DNA of 42,883 bases from Bacteroidia bacterium. Its GTDB lineage: Bacteria > Bacteroidota > Ignavibacteria > UBA10030. The translations under genes were made by a program, and so were the position numbers. The DNA is taken from contig BQML01000020.1 in assembly GCA_022180565.1 (NCBI GenBank), positions 1 through 42,883 of the forward strand, given 5' to 3'. Positions 19,457 through 26,863 of the stretch are shown here, piece after piece; positions within the stretch are counted from its first letter, which is position 1; each line of letters opens with the position of its first letter. Under the pieces are notes generated by a model. The model was not told where the DNA came from. It did no database searches and was given only the letters and a program-made list of their open reading frames with translations.

Positions 19457-20632
19457 TCAGCCCGCGATCCAGGAGCAGGTCTGGGCGACAAACAGCCCGA
19501 CAAACGTCCCGAGAATGCCGCCGAGGACGGCCATGAGCAGACCTACGACCGCGAGCGAGTTCTGATACACCGCCGCCACAATCGGCGCCGTCACCGGACC
19601 GCCGATATTTGCCTGGCTTGCCGAGGCCAAAAGCATCATCGGTGAACGGAACATCCGTCCGGCCGCAAAGAGAAACGACGCATGGACAGCAATGATGATG
19701 ATGCCCGCAAGAAGAAACAGGGGTGCGTCAAGGATTCCGCGAAAATCAGCCCGCGCACCGATGGATGCCAGAAGAAAATAGAACATGTAACTGCCGACGT
19801 TGGACGCTCCGGCAAATTCAAGCCTTGACGCCGGGGTGAACGAAAGCGCGACACCCAGCATGGTGGCAAGGATGACCGCCCATCCATAGGAATTCAGGAC
19901 CTCCCCGACATCGGGAAACACCGTCCCGAGTTGAAGCGTTACGTATCCGCCGCCGAAGGCGATCGCAATCATGAGCGTGACATCAACAAAGGTGATCGGC
20001 CTTCGCCTTGCGAGGTCGATCTCTTTCATTCGCACATTCAGCTCATCGATGATCCTCCGATCGACCTTGTTGTGTGCATCAAGGCGATTCTGAAAGACCG
20101 CCAGCGCGATCACGACTCCCATCCATCCGTACCCCACGACCGTATCCACGACAATCAACGGCCCGAGCATGGAATCCGGAGTATTAACACTGGAGGCAAC
20201 GGCGATCATGTTCGCGCTCCCGCCAATCCAACTCCCCGTCAACGCACCGAAGCCGCGCCAGGATTCCGGAGGAAGCCACCAGTGAAGCGCGGAAAACGCC
20301 GTGATGGCTCCGACAGCAATTCCCGATGTACCTATCAGCATCGTGACCAGAGCCTTGCCGCCCAGGCGCGCGAGCTTCGGAATGTCGGCAGCAAGGAGCA
20401 TCAGTACGAGAGCCGAGGGAAGGAGGTAGGTGCGAATCCAATCGTAGGTGGAACTGGATTGCGGGATGATGCCAAGATTCGAAGAGAGCATCGGGAGGAA
20501 ATAAACCCAGATCGCCGGCGGGAGGTACTTGAACAAGGGAGCAAGGAACTTCAGCCCCCCGATCCAGTGCAAGATGCCGATCAGAACAATGAGGTAGACA
20601 GCGACTGCGGTGGGTTCGTTGACAAGCGCCAC
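19457..20632 (-). CDS. DUF819 (YjcL-like) polytopic membrane protein
   Basis: A 391-residue inner-membrane protein with about ten to eleven hydrophobic helices. 'GSWIGGSANMIAVASSV', 'YGWMGVVIALAVFQNRLDAHNKVD' and 'ASQANIGGPVTAPIVAAVY' are characteristic of the DUF819 family, which has transporter-like architecture but no established substrate. The start is a GTG 4 bases after the NlpC/P60 lipoprotein stop, so the two are translationally close. That pairing suggests uptake of cell-wall peptides released by the peptidase, but this is inference only. Confidence 0.82.
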   Translation of the reverse strand: MALVNEPTAVAVYLIVLIGILHWIGGLKFLAPLFKYLPPAIWVYFLPMLSSNLGIIPQSSSTYDWIRTYLLPSALVLMLLAADIPKLARLGGKALVTMLIGTSGIAVGAITAFSALHWWLPPESWRGFGALTGSWIGGSANMIAVASSVNTPDSMLGPLIVVDTVVGYGWMGVVIALAVFQNRLDAHNKVDRRIIDELNVRMKEIDLARRRPITFVDVTLMIAIAFGGGYVTLQLGTVFPDVGEVLNSYGWAVILATMLGVALSFTPASRLEFAGASNVGSYMFYFLLASIGARADFRGILDAPLFLLAGIIIIAVHASFLFAAGRMFRSPMMLLASASQANIGGPVTAPIVAAVYQNSLAVVGLLMAVLGGILGTFVGLFVAQTCSWIAG

Positions 20633-20636
20633 GCCG

Positions 20637-21779
20637 TTATCCGACTTCAGGGATGGGAGAAATACCGATCACCCTGCGCGCCCGAACAAAAGTCTTCAAT
20701 CGCTCTTCGTCGTAGTGCGGTGCGCGCTCGTCGAAGCTGTTGATGCGTACGCTCCCGGCGCAGTGGATGAACTCCAGGCCGCCGAGGTAAATGCCGACAT
20801 GCCAGATCCGCTCCGGCGCGTTCTCCGAAGCTTTTCGCCCGAAGAACAGCAAGTCCCCCTTCTTCAGCCCCTCAAACCCCGGTCCAACCTGAACATCCTC
20901 TCCCATGAGGGCCTGCTGGTTTGCATCCCGGTTCAACTCCACCCCGTTCAGACGAAAGACCGTCTTCGTATATCCGGAACAATCGAACCCCTTTGTGGAT
21001 GTGCCGCCCCAGAGGTAGGGAACGCCGACAAAGAGTTTTGCGGCTCTCTCGACATTCTCAGGGGTCAAGGAACGTGTTCGTCTCCAACCATCGTAGTCCT
21101 CTACCAGCTTTCGGTCGACATACCCGCGCCGGCCGTTGGGAAGCTCCACTTCCTGCCACCCGTCGCGGGCGGTTCGTTTTCTCATGAGGACGCCTGGAAT
21201 AATATCCGTCACGGGGAGTGACCTCTCGTCGGGCCTCTCCCTCACAATACCGAAGTAGCCGGTCGTGATGACCTTCGGCGCTTCAACCCACTCTTCCCGT
21301 CCCTTCTCATCCGTCCTACGCATCGAACTTCCTTCGATCCATCCGAGGTACCGGTCGTGAGATTGAACGAAGTACCATCCGCGCTGCTCTTTCAGAATCT
21401 TCACCACCATCCCCATGAGAACTTGCGTTGCGAGCTCCTGCGCGTGTCCAGGCTTACTGCGCATGTTGCCGACGCTGACGGTCACAACACCATACACTTG
21501 ATCACCGAGAGACTCTTCCGGAAGGACAACAACGCTGTCCACAACATCCCCGGCGACCGCTCTGAGCGCCTCCAGGGCTTCGAGCTTCGCATCCGGGCGG
21601 TCGACTTCACCTTTGGCAACCACCCTTCCTCCCTGTCGTTCTGCCGTCACGGTGAAGACCGCAACACGGCGATCGGGAGCAAAGCGTTCGCGCACGGGCC
21701 CAAGAGCGTCCGACAATTGCTCTTCGGTTGGACCGCATGAGACGAGAACAAAAAGAAGAAGCAATGTACTACGCGCCAT
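20637..21779 (-). CDS. NlpC/P60 cell-wall peptidase lipoprotein with SH3-like domains
   Basis: A 380-residue predicted lipoprotein: the signal 'LLLLFVLVSC' places the lipid-bearing Cys at residue 15. A region of bacterial SH3-like domains ('GNMRSKPGHAQELATQVLMG', 'RRGYVDRKLV') is followed by an NlpC/P60 peptidase domain with the catalytic Cys in 'GFDCSGYTKTVF' and the His in 'WHVGIYLG'. The layout resembles YkfC-type gamma-D-glutamyl-diamino-acid endopeptidases that cut murein peptides. I took the ATG at 21779 because the lipoprotein signal begins there; the longer frame adds 14 unlikely residues. It precedes the DUF819 gene by 4 bases. Confidence 0.88.
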   Translation of the reverse strand: MARSTLLLLFVLVSCGPTEEQLSDALGPVRERFAPDRRVAVFTVTAERQGGRVVAKGEVDRPDAKLEALEALRAVAGDVVDSVVVLPEESLGDQVYGVVTVSVGNMRSKPGHAQELATQVLMGMVVKILKEQRGWYFVQSHDRYLGWIEGSSMRRTDEKGREEWVEAPKVITTGYFGIVRERPDERSLPVTDIIPGVLMRKRTARDGWQEVELPNGRRGYVDRKLVEDYDGWRRTRSLTPENVERAAKLFVGVPYLWGGTSTKGFDCSGYTKTVFRLNGVELNRDANQQALMGEDVQVGPGFEGLKKGDLLFFGRKASENAPERIWHVGIYLGGLEFIHCAGSVRINSFDERAPHYDEERLKTFVRARRVIGISPIPEVG

Positions 21780-21853
21780 AAAAGCTCCGTGGTCAGAAAT
21801 ATGGGTGAGAAACTTAGTCAAACTTCCAAAGAATTCAAAGAAAAACCCTGAAG

Positions 21854-22732
21854 TCAGGCCTTGCCGTTGAGCCGTCCGAGGGCAATTTCGACGTAGGAAG
21901 GATCGATTTCATAACCGACATAGTGCCGCCCCGATTGCGCCGCCGCCAGGCATGTGGTGCCGCTCCCGGCAAACGGATCCAGAACAAGATCGCCTGCAAA
22001 GCTATAGAGCTGAATCAACCTGCGCGGGAGCTCCGGCGGGAACGGCGCCGGATGACCGACGCGTTTGGCGGATTCCGCCGCGAGCGTCCAGACACTCTTC
22101 GTGTATTCGAGAAACTCTTCGCGGGAGATCGTATCCTTTCCCCTTCCGTTCCTCGAGAATCCCCCCTTGGAGAAGACAAGAATGTACTCGTGCACGTCCC
22201 GCAACGTCGGGTTTGAGGCGGACATCCAGCTTCCCCAAGCCGTGGACGGCCCAGCGCTGGTGCCCTTGTTCCAGATGATTTCTCCTCGCATCGAGAAGCC
22301 GAGCGAGATCATATCTTGCGCAATGTAGGCATTGAGCGGAAGATACGGTTTGCGGCCGAGATTGGCCACATTCACACAGGCCCGTCCTCCCGGGACGAGG
22401 ACGCGATGAGCTTCCCGAAACACTCTGCAGAGAAAATCCCTGTACTCGGAGAGCGTAAGGTCCTTGTCGTACTCCTTGGAGACATTGTAGGGCGGCGAGG
22501 TAATCATCAGATGAACACTGTTGTCCGGAAGCTCCACCATCGATTCACTGCTCTTGCAGTAAATGCGATCCACGACCACATCCGTCCTCTCCAGGCTCCT
22601 GGAATTGAGCGCGGCCGGAACCTCCAACCCCTGGTACAATCGACTGCCGTAGAATTTCGATGCATCGTGGCTGATACGGCCTTTTGTCCCAAAGGCCGAC
22701 GTTCTGGTCGAGATGCGTTTCTTGGCACCCAT
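21854..22732 (-). CDS. Beta-class DNA methyltransferase, probably N4-cytosine
   Basis: A 292-residue methyltransferase with catalytic motif IV 'TSPPYN' (about residue 78) preceding the SAM-binding motif I 'DPFAGSGTTCLAA' near the C terminus, the order of the beta class. The S/T-PPY form is typical of cytosine-N4 enzymes, whereas adenine enzymes of this class usually have DPPY. No restriction endonuclease lies next to it, so it may be solitary. The ATG at 22732 is 4 bases after the esterase stop; the frame extends to a TTG at 22750 inside that gene. Recognition sequence unknown. Confidence 0.85.
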   Translation of the reverse strand: MGAKKRISTRTSAFGTKGRISHDASKFYGSRLYQGLEVPAALNSRSLERTDVVVDRIYCKSSESMVELPDNSVHLMITSPPYNVSKEYDKDLTLSEYRDFLCRVFREAHRVLVPGGRACVNVANLGRKPYLPLNAYIAQDMISLGFSMRGEIIWNKGTSAGPSTAWGSWMSASNPTLRDVHEYILVFSKGGFSRNGRGKDTISREEFLEYTKSVWTLAAESAKRVGHPAPFPPELPRRLIQLYSFAGDLVLDPFAGSGTTCLAAAQSGRHYVGYEIDPSYVEIALGRLNGKA

Positions 22733-22736
22733 GGAT

Positions 22737-23411
22737 TCAACGAGGATCAAAGATCCGGAATCGCAGCCATTGCGTGAAATCCATTACGCTTTCCTCGCTC
22801 ATGGAGTGCTGGAGGGGATATTCCCGGTACACAAGGTCAGCTTCAGTGCGCTCCAGCAAAGTCTTTGCTCTTCGGGCATACTCCACTCTGATGACGGGAT
22901 CAGCCGCGCCGTGGGCCACGAAAAAACCCTTCCCTTTGAGCGCACCCCAGCGAAAAACAAGATTTGAGTTTTCCGGAAGGTAAGCGCTGTGAGCAACAAC
23001 GCTGTGAATCTTTTCCGGTTCTGTGAGCGACACTGCGTAGGCCATAACACCCCCCATGCTAAAGCCCACCAGGACAATTCTCTCGGGGTCGACCGGGTAG
23101 TGTGTGCGGACATCGTCGATGAACTTCACCAGCCGTTCATAGCTCTGCGCGAACTGAGCCGGTTCCGGTGCTCCGATTTCCTGGAGGTCGTACCAAGTAA
23201 ATCCGCCGTAGCCAAATTCGAGGGGGGCCCGAACAGCAATGATGAGGAAGTGGGGATCGAAATAAGGCGAAAGTCCCAAAAGATCATCCTCGCTGGCACC
23301 GCGGCCGTGGAGCAGGATGACAGCCGGATGGCCGGCATCCGGACGTGCCCGTTCGGCGTCAGGACTGAGCGGGGCAATAGTGTGAAGAAGAGTCGATTCA
23401 ACGATTCGCAT
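22737..23411 (-). CDS. Alpha/beta-hydrolase, phospholipase/carboxylesterase family
   Basis: A 224-residue hydrolase with 'VILLHGRGASEDD' (oxyanion region), nucleophile Ser in 'LVGFSMGGVMAY', Asp in 'GAADPVIRVEYARR' and His in 'YPLQHSMSEES'. These match the EstB/YitV-like small carboxylesterase group. There is no signal peptide. I chose the ATG at 23411; a TTG at 23468 would add 19 residues without family support. Its stop is 4 bases before the methyltransferase start. Substrate unknown. Confidence 0.85.
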   Translation of the reverse strand: MRIVESTLLHTIAPLSPDAERARPDAGHPAVILLHGRGASEDDLLGLSPYFDPHFLIIAVRAPLEFGYGGFTWYDLQEIGAPEPAQFAQSYERLVKFIDDVRTHYPVDPERIVLVGFSMGGVMAYAVSLTEPEKIHSVVAHSAYLPENSNLVFRWGALKGKGFFVAHGAADPVIRVEYARRAKTLLERTEADLVYREYPLQHSMSEESVMDFTQWLRFRIFDPR

Positions 23412-23568
23412 CCAAGCGGCTGGTTCGCTGTGGGATGGAAATGTACCATCGTTCGAGGTCAGACTCAACAGGATTCGTGAAACTTTCGGAGAGAAGAGAA
23501 TGTTTCAATGGCATCGCCACGGTTTTTTCTCTAACTTCCACCTCCAAACCTTCTGGAAGGAAAAAGGG

Positions 23569-24243
23569 ATGACAGCACCGAGACCATTTCTGATGGCGGC
23601 TCTTGCCGGATTCCTGTTCCTGGGATGCAAGGACGCGGGGACAAATGGGGTGCCCGATGACCCGCCCGTGATCAGCGGACTCTCCGCAACCACCGTAGCC
23701 GTCGGAGACACGTTCACTGTCAGCGGATCCAACTTTGGGGCGATTCAGGGTGAGAGTCTGTTGTTTCTGAACGAGTGCTCCACTCCCGTGGTTGCCTCCT
23801 GGAGTGACGGCCAGATCAGAGTTCTCACACCCAACATCGGCGCGACGATTTCCGTGCGCGTGCAGGTGGGCGGAAGGGAAAGCAACAGTGTAGGGCTGGG
23901 GATATCGAATTACGTTACCGGCGACGTTTCGTATGCCTGCGATATCAGGCCGATTCTGAACTTCGGTTGCGCGATTTCAGGCTGTCATGTGGGGCCGAGC
24001 CCGCAGAGCCAGTTTGATCAATCGACGTACAGCGGACTTCGGGCAGGTGGTGTGAAGTTTGGGGCGAACGTGATCAAACCGGCCGACTCCTCGGGGAGCG
24101 AGATCATCAGAGCCATGCGTGGAACTGCATCAGGGGGTCTCGCACGAATGCCGCTTGGCGGCCCCTGGGTCAACAGCGGCGTGCCCGATTCGCTGATCAA
24201 CAGAGTTGCCCTGTGGATTCAGCAAGGCGCGAAACTTAACTGA
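23569..24243 (+). CDS. TIG/IPT-domain lipoprotein with a CX4CH cytochrome-like site
   Basis: A 224-residue predicted lipoprotein (signal ending 'FLFLGC', Cys about residue 20). An IPT/TIG immunoglobulin-like domain (about 35-120, 'ISGLSATTVAVGDTFTVSGSNFG') is followed by a small domain that begins 'CDIRPILNFGCAISGCHVG'. The CX4CH pattern there recalls heme c attachment sites seen in FCB cell-surface proteins (for example 'NCATSGCH'-type sequences). It is probably an outer-membrane-anchored protein with one heme. I chose the ATG at 23569, which follows GGAAGG; the longer frame from 23500 is not signal-like. It is monocistronic. Confidence 0.75.
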   Translation: MTAPRPFLMAALAGFLFLGCKDAGTNGVPDDPPVISGLSATTVAVGDTFTVSGSNFGAIQGESLLFLNECSTPVVASWSDGQIRVLTPNIGATISVRVQVGGRESNSVGLGISNYVTGDVSYACDIRPILNFGCAISGCHVGPSPQSQFDQSTYSGLRAGGVKFGANVIKPADSSGSEIIRAMRGTASGGLARMPLGGPWVNSGVPDSLINRVALWIQQGAKLN

Positions 24244-24356
24244 CCACAGCGACGAGCACACAAGCGAAGAGGAGACGGGGAAGAACCTTCTTTTTCAGCC
24301 CGGAATTCGCCAACCCCACAGGATCATATCCCTTCTCGCTCGTCATTTCTTCCTTC

Positions 24357-24465
24357 TCCCATTATCATCTTTTTCCCTTTCTTTTTTTCCTTTCCTTTTT
24401 CCCTTTTCCTTTTTCCCTTTTCCTTTCCTTTTTCCCTTTTCCCTGTTCATACTTTTCTTTTTTGT
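24357..24465. repeat. Polypyrimidine/polypurine simple-sequence tract
   Basis: About 100 bases composed almost entirely of C and T on the + strand, built from irregular repeats of units such as CTTTTTCCC and TTTTCC. It encodes the lysine/arginine/glutamate-rich C-terminal tail of the HTH gene on the - strand. Tracts like this are prone to slippage and may vary between strains. Confidence 0.75.
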
Positions 24466-24847
24466 CGCGGATCGAAGCCGCCTGTACGATCGTTTGGTAT
24501 ACATCGGGCCCTAGCATCCGTTGAACGGCTTCCTCTCTTTCCAGCCGTTTCCGGAGCTCACGGACTGTTCGGATCCCTTTTTCGTCGAGGAGGTTTATGA
24601 TTCTTTTCACTTCTCCCTGGGTCGAGTCGCTCGGTCCTTCTCTCCTCCCCGTCATGATATAGGCGACGTCAAGACCTGCGTTTCTCAGCAACTCACGGAC
24701 CTTCGGTCCCGGGGCATTCACTCCGGAGGCGTACACGTTTACGTACTGGACCGTTCTTCCGATCGCGTCCGCCAGAGCCTTCATCGTACCGTACTGCCGC
24801 TTGATCTCCTCCCTCAGCCTCCGGCTTATGTCTTCCTTCTCGCTCAC
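24365..24847 (-). CDS. HTH regulator with low-complexity basic tail
   Basis: A 160-residue protein. The N-terminal ~65 residues look like an XRE/lambda-repressor-type HTH ('GTMKALADAIGRTVQYVNVYASGVNAPGPKVRELLRNAGLD'). A middle helical region (75-125) follows, and the last ~30 residues are a K/R/E/G repeat encoded by simple sequence. The start is a GTG; ribosome-site evidence is weak. It is divergent from another small HTH gene at 24929, with an 81-base gap that holds at least one promoter. The pair looks like an immunity/Cro-type switch in arrangement, but no other phage genes are present. Target unknown. Confidence 0.6.
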   Translation of the reverse strand: MSEKEDISRRLREEIKRQYGTMKALADAIGRTVQYVNVYASGVNAPGPKVRELLRNAGLDVAYIMTGRREGPSDSTQGEVKRIINLLDEKGIRTVRELRKRLEREEAVQRMLGPDVYQTIVQAASIRDKKEKYEQGKGKKERKREKGKGKKERKKRKGKR

Positions 24848-24869
24848 TATAATCCGATATTGTCTTGCC

Positions 24870-24898
24870 TTGACAAGAGTATAATTTTTCGTTATATT
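24870..24898 (+). promoter_or_regulatory. Sigma-70-type promoter with overlapping dyad
   Basis: TTGACA (24870-24875), 17 bases, TATATT (24893-24898), pointing at the HTH gene that starts at 24929. The -35 box lies in a short inverted repeat (TTGTC...GACAA, about 24860-24876), a plausible operator for one of the two divergent HTH proteins. Confidence 0.55.
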
Positions 24899-24928
24899 CC
24901 GTCGCGGTTAATTTTGTTCAAAAATGAT

Positions 24929-25213
24929 ATGAAAAAAACCGCAAACAAAAAAGGCGGGAAAAGCCATCTGAAGCGTATTCTGGAGGAAGACGGCCGGAAG
25001 CTGAAGTGGCTTTCAGAATCAACGGGGATCAATTATCAGCGACTCCAGCGAATCATGAATCAGGGCTACGAACCCACGCTTTCGGAGGCCGTCAGGCTGG
25101 CCAGGGCGATGCGGAGGACTCTGCAGGATTTGTTTCCGTCGCTGGATCTGGCAGGGGTTATCGAAGAAGCCGATAGGGCTCTTTCGCCGACACAGACGGT
25201 CAGGCGACAATAG
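24929..25213 (+). CDS. Small XRE-type HTH regulator
   Basis: A 94-residue protein with a lysine-rich N terminus and a Cro/cI-like HTH: 'LKWLSESTGINYQRLQRIMNQGYEPTLSEAVRLARAMRRTLQDLFPS'. The form is that of XRE-family DNA-binding proteins. I chose the ATG at 24929 because the open frame upstream crosses the divergent gene and the promoter. It stops 38 bases before the receiver-domain gene and may be read with it. No ligand domain is present. Confidence 0.7.
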   Translation: MKKTANKKGGKSHLKRILEEDGRKLKWLSESTGINYQRLQRIMNQGYEPTLSEAVRLARAMRRTLQDLFPSLDLAGVIEEADRALSPTQTVRRQ

Positions 25214-25251
25214 CGTTCTCATCCGGGGACCCACGATAGAGGGGGAAATCC

Positions 25252-25596
25252 GTGATCTTGGTCATCGAACGGGATTTTGCAATGCGGCAGGCTCTTGCAC
25301 TCTACGTCGAGAGCCTTGGTTTTACGACACAATCTGCTCCGGACGCCTCTGCGGCATTAGTGCTCTGTGGCCATGGACCGGAACGGTTTCGAGTCGTGAT
25401 TTTCGATGCAGACCAGAATCCGCAGATCGACAGCTTGGTGAAGAGTTTTCTTTCCCTGCGGGAAGGGCTTCGATTCATCGTCACTTACGGTTTCGGCGGG
25501 GAAACGCCGGAATTCCCATCGAGCCAACTCCGGATGATTCGAAAACCGTATGAGCCGCAAGAGCTTCATGAAGCGCTGAAGAGTCTTATGAGCTGA
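25252..25596 (+). CDS. Receiver-domain protein with altered acidic pocket
   Basis: A 114-residue CheY-like domain ('MILVIERDFAMRQALALYVESLGF'). The usual acidic pair after strand 1 is E-R-D rather than D-D. A likely phospho-acceptor Asp is in 'VVIFDADQN'; Thr ('FIVTYG') and Lys ('MIRKPYEP') are in place. It may be a weakly phosphorylated or phosphorylation-independent receiver. The start is a GTG behind GGGGGA. There is no output domain; the LuxR-type protein encoded 115 bases downstream is a possible partner. Confidence 0.7.
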   Translation: MILVIERDFAMRQALALYVESLGFTTQSAPDASAALVLCGHGPERFRVVIFDADQNPQIDSLVKSFLSLREGLRFIVTYGFGGETPEFPSSQLRMIRKPYEPQELHEALKSLMS

Positions 25597-25711
25597 TTTT
25601 TTCCTATACTTCGCTTCCGGGTCACGGGGCCGGGAGCACATTCCACCGACCATCCCGCTGCACGGGGGCGGGAGGGTCGATGTTCAATCTCTTCATTCCC
25701 GAGGGGGTACC

Positions 25712-26440
25712 ATGAATTCAACTGTCTGGGATTTCTGGAGTCTGTGTTTCCTCGATTCGCCGGCAGGCATCTGGACAAGCGAACTGAAACAACCGCTTCG
25801 CACCGACATCCCGATAGCCCGGCAGTACGCGCTCCTGACCAAGCATGCCCTTCTGACGCAGTGCAATCGTTCGCTGGCCATTCTGTGCGGATGTGAACGT
25901 CCGGCAGAACTTGAAGGCATCCCTCTCATTCACCTCTTTTCCCATCAGGCCTCGTCCGCGAATGCTTTGGTAAAGTTTCTCCAGACAAAATGTTCCGTCC
26001 TCCCCTGGACGCTCTCCAGAACAAAGGGACCCGACGGCAAAGAACATTTGTTCGAAGACATGTGCATTGGTCGCCTCGATGGCGCTCGCTTGATGAGAAT
26101 CTGGGGGATGAGGCGGATTGCCTCCGCGGAAACACTCGAGATCCATCGTGTCAGAACAATCATCGATTCTCTTTCTTCCAACCAGCGGCGCATTCTGGAA
26201 CTCACAGCCTGCGGCAAGACCCTCAAGGAGATTGGTGCAAGACTCTCATTAAGCATCAACACGGTCGAAAGTTATAGGTTTCGGTCCTTGCGTAAACTTG
26301 GATTCCACTCCGTCGCCGAGTTCATCCTGCGGGCGGGGTCCCTCGGCCTGTATGGATCGAAACCTGAAGAGAAGAAATCCGTTCACGATTTCCATACTAT
26401 CTTGCTGTCGTTACAGACGGTAGACACAACGACGATCTGA
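25712..26440 (+). CDS. LuxR-type transcription regulator with PAS-like N-terminal region
   Basis: A 242-residue protein. Residues about 40-140 have a PAS-like pattern ('QCNRSLAILCGCERPAELEG', 'LVKFLQTKCSVLPWTLSRTKGPDG'). Residues about 150-210 are a GerE/LuxR-type HTH: 'LSSNQRRILELTACGKTLKEIGARLSLSINTVESYRFRSLRKLGFHS'. The ATG follows GAGGGGGT. It is the last regulator before the Cys-rich peptide cassette, 168 bases upstream of the peptide gene, so it is a candidate controller of it (inference). It has no receiver domain of its own. Confidence 0.7.
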   Translation: MNSTVWDFWSLCFLDSPAGIWTSELKQPLRTDIPIARQYALLTKHALLTQCNRSLAILCGCERPAELEGIPLIHLFSHQASSANALVKFLQTKCSVLPWTLSRTKGPDGKEHLFEDMCIGRLDGARLMRIWGMRRIASAETLEIHRVRTIIDSLSSNQRRILELTACGKTLKEIGARLSLSINTVESYRFRSLRKLGFHSVAEFILRAGSLGLYGSKPEEKKSVHDFHTILLSLQTVDTTTI

Positions 26441-26608
26441 CGGAGACGGACATCGTTCTGAAAGGGGCACACTGACGCATGGTTTTGTTGCGATGAGAAA
26501 TCTTTTTGGCGGAGTATGGATTTGGAAAAACGGTGCATCCGACGTATGATTCGCCCGGGCGCGCCGTTCAATTTCCCTTTTTTCACATTCAACAATGAAG
26601 GAGGATTT

Positions 26609-26809
26609 ATGAGGAAGCTTTTCGCAATCTCCGCAGTAGTACTGTTCATCACGGCCTTTTCGCCGGTAGGCGTCGCTGCGAAGCCCGCATATTGCCTGAC
26701 TGCACTGATACGATGTTATGAGGCATGCGCGCAGCATTATTCGACAGACTTCTACCGATCTCTCTGCGATGCAGGATGCTTGATCGGATACGCTAGCTGC
26801 GGCAGTTAG
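26609..26809 (+). CDS. Secreted six-cysteine peptide with symmetric twin-CX3C spacing
   Basis: A 66-residue precursor. Residues 1-24 are a Sec signal peptide ending 'GVAA', leaving a ~42-residue mature peptide with Cys at 29, 36, 40, 53, 57 and 64. The spacing reads CX6C-X3C-X12-CX3C-X6C and is the same in both directions. Twin CX3C with a 10-16-residue linker is the pattern of helical-hairpin peptides (plant alpha-hairpinins, small Tim proteins), so two disulfide-clamped helices are plausible. The ATG follows AAGGAGG, one of the best ribosome sites here. A hairpin terminator comes right after the stop, then the propeller/MauE-thioredoxin/ABC genes. I know no family for it; toxin, signal or structural peptide are all open. 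Confidence 0.75.
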   Translation: MRKLFAISAVVLFITAFSPVGVAAKPAYCLTALIRCYEACAQHYSTDFYRSLCDAGCLIGYASCGS

Positions 26810-26814
26810 CACAA

Positions 26815-26858
26815 GCGGGGGTACGGACGCGTACCCCCAGCTTCTCTCTTTTATTCTT
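26815..26858 (+). terminator. Terminator/attenuator between peptide gene and downstream cassette
   Basis: GGGGGTAC (26817-26824) pairs perfectly with GTACCCCC (26831-26838) around a 6-base loop. Two more pairs are possible past a bulged A, followed by the T-rich stretch TTCTCTCTTTTATTCTT. It begins 5 bases after the peptide stop codon. Because the next gene starts only 26 bases beyond the stem, partial read-through would give much more peptide mRNA than mRNA for the other proteins. Confidence 0.75.
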
Positions 26859-26863
26859 GATCC

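Noticed and set aside
25597..25711. GC-rich stretch before the LuxR-type gene considered as a riboswitch
   Set aside because: No c-di-GMP or other riboswitch core could be matched; it contains only short imperfect GC hairpins.
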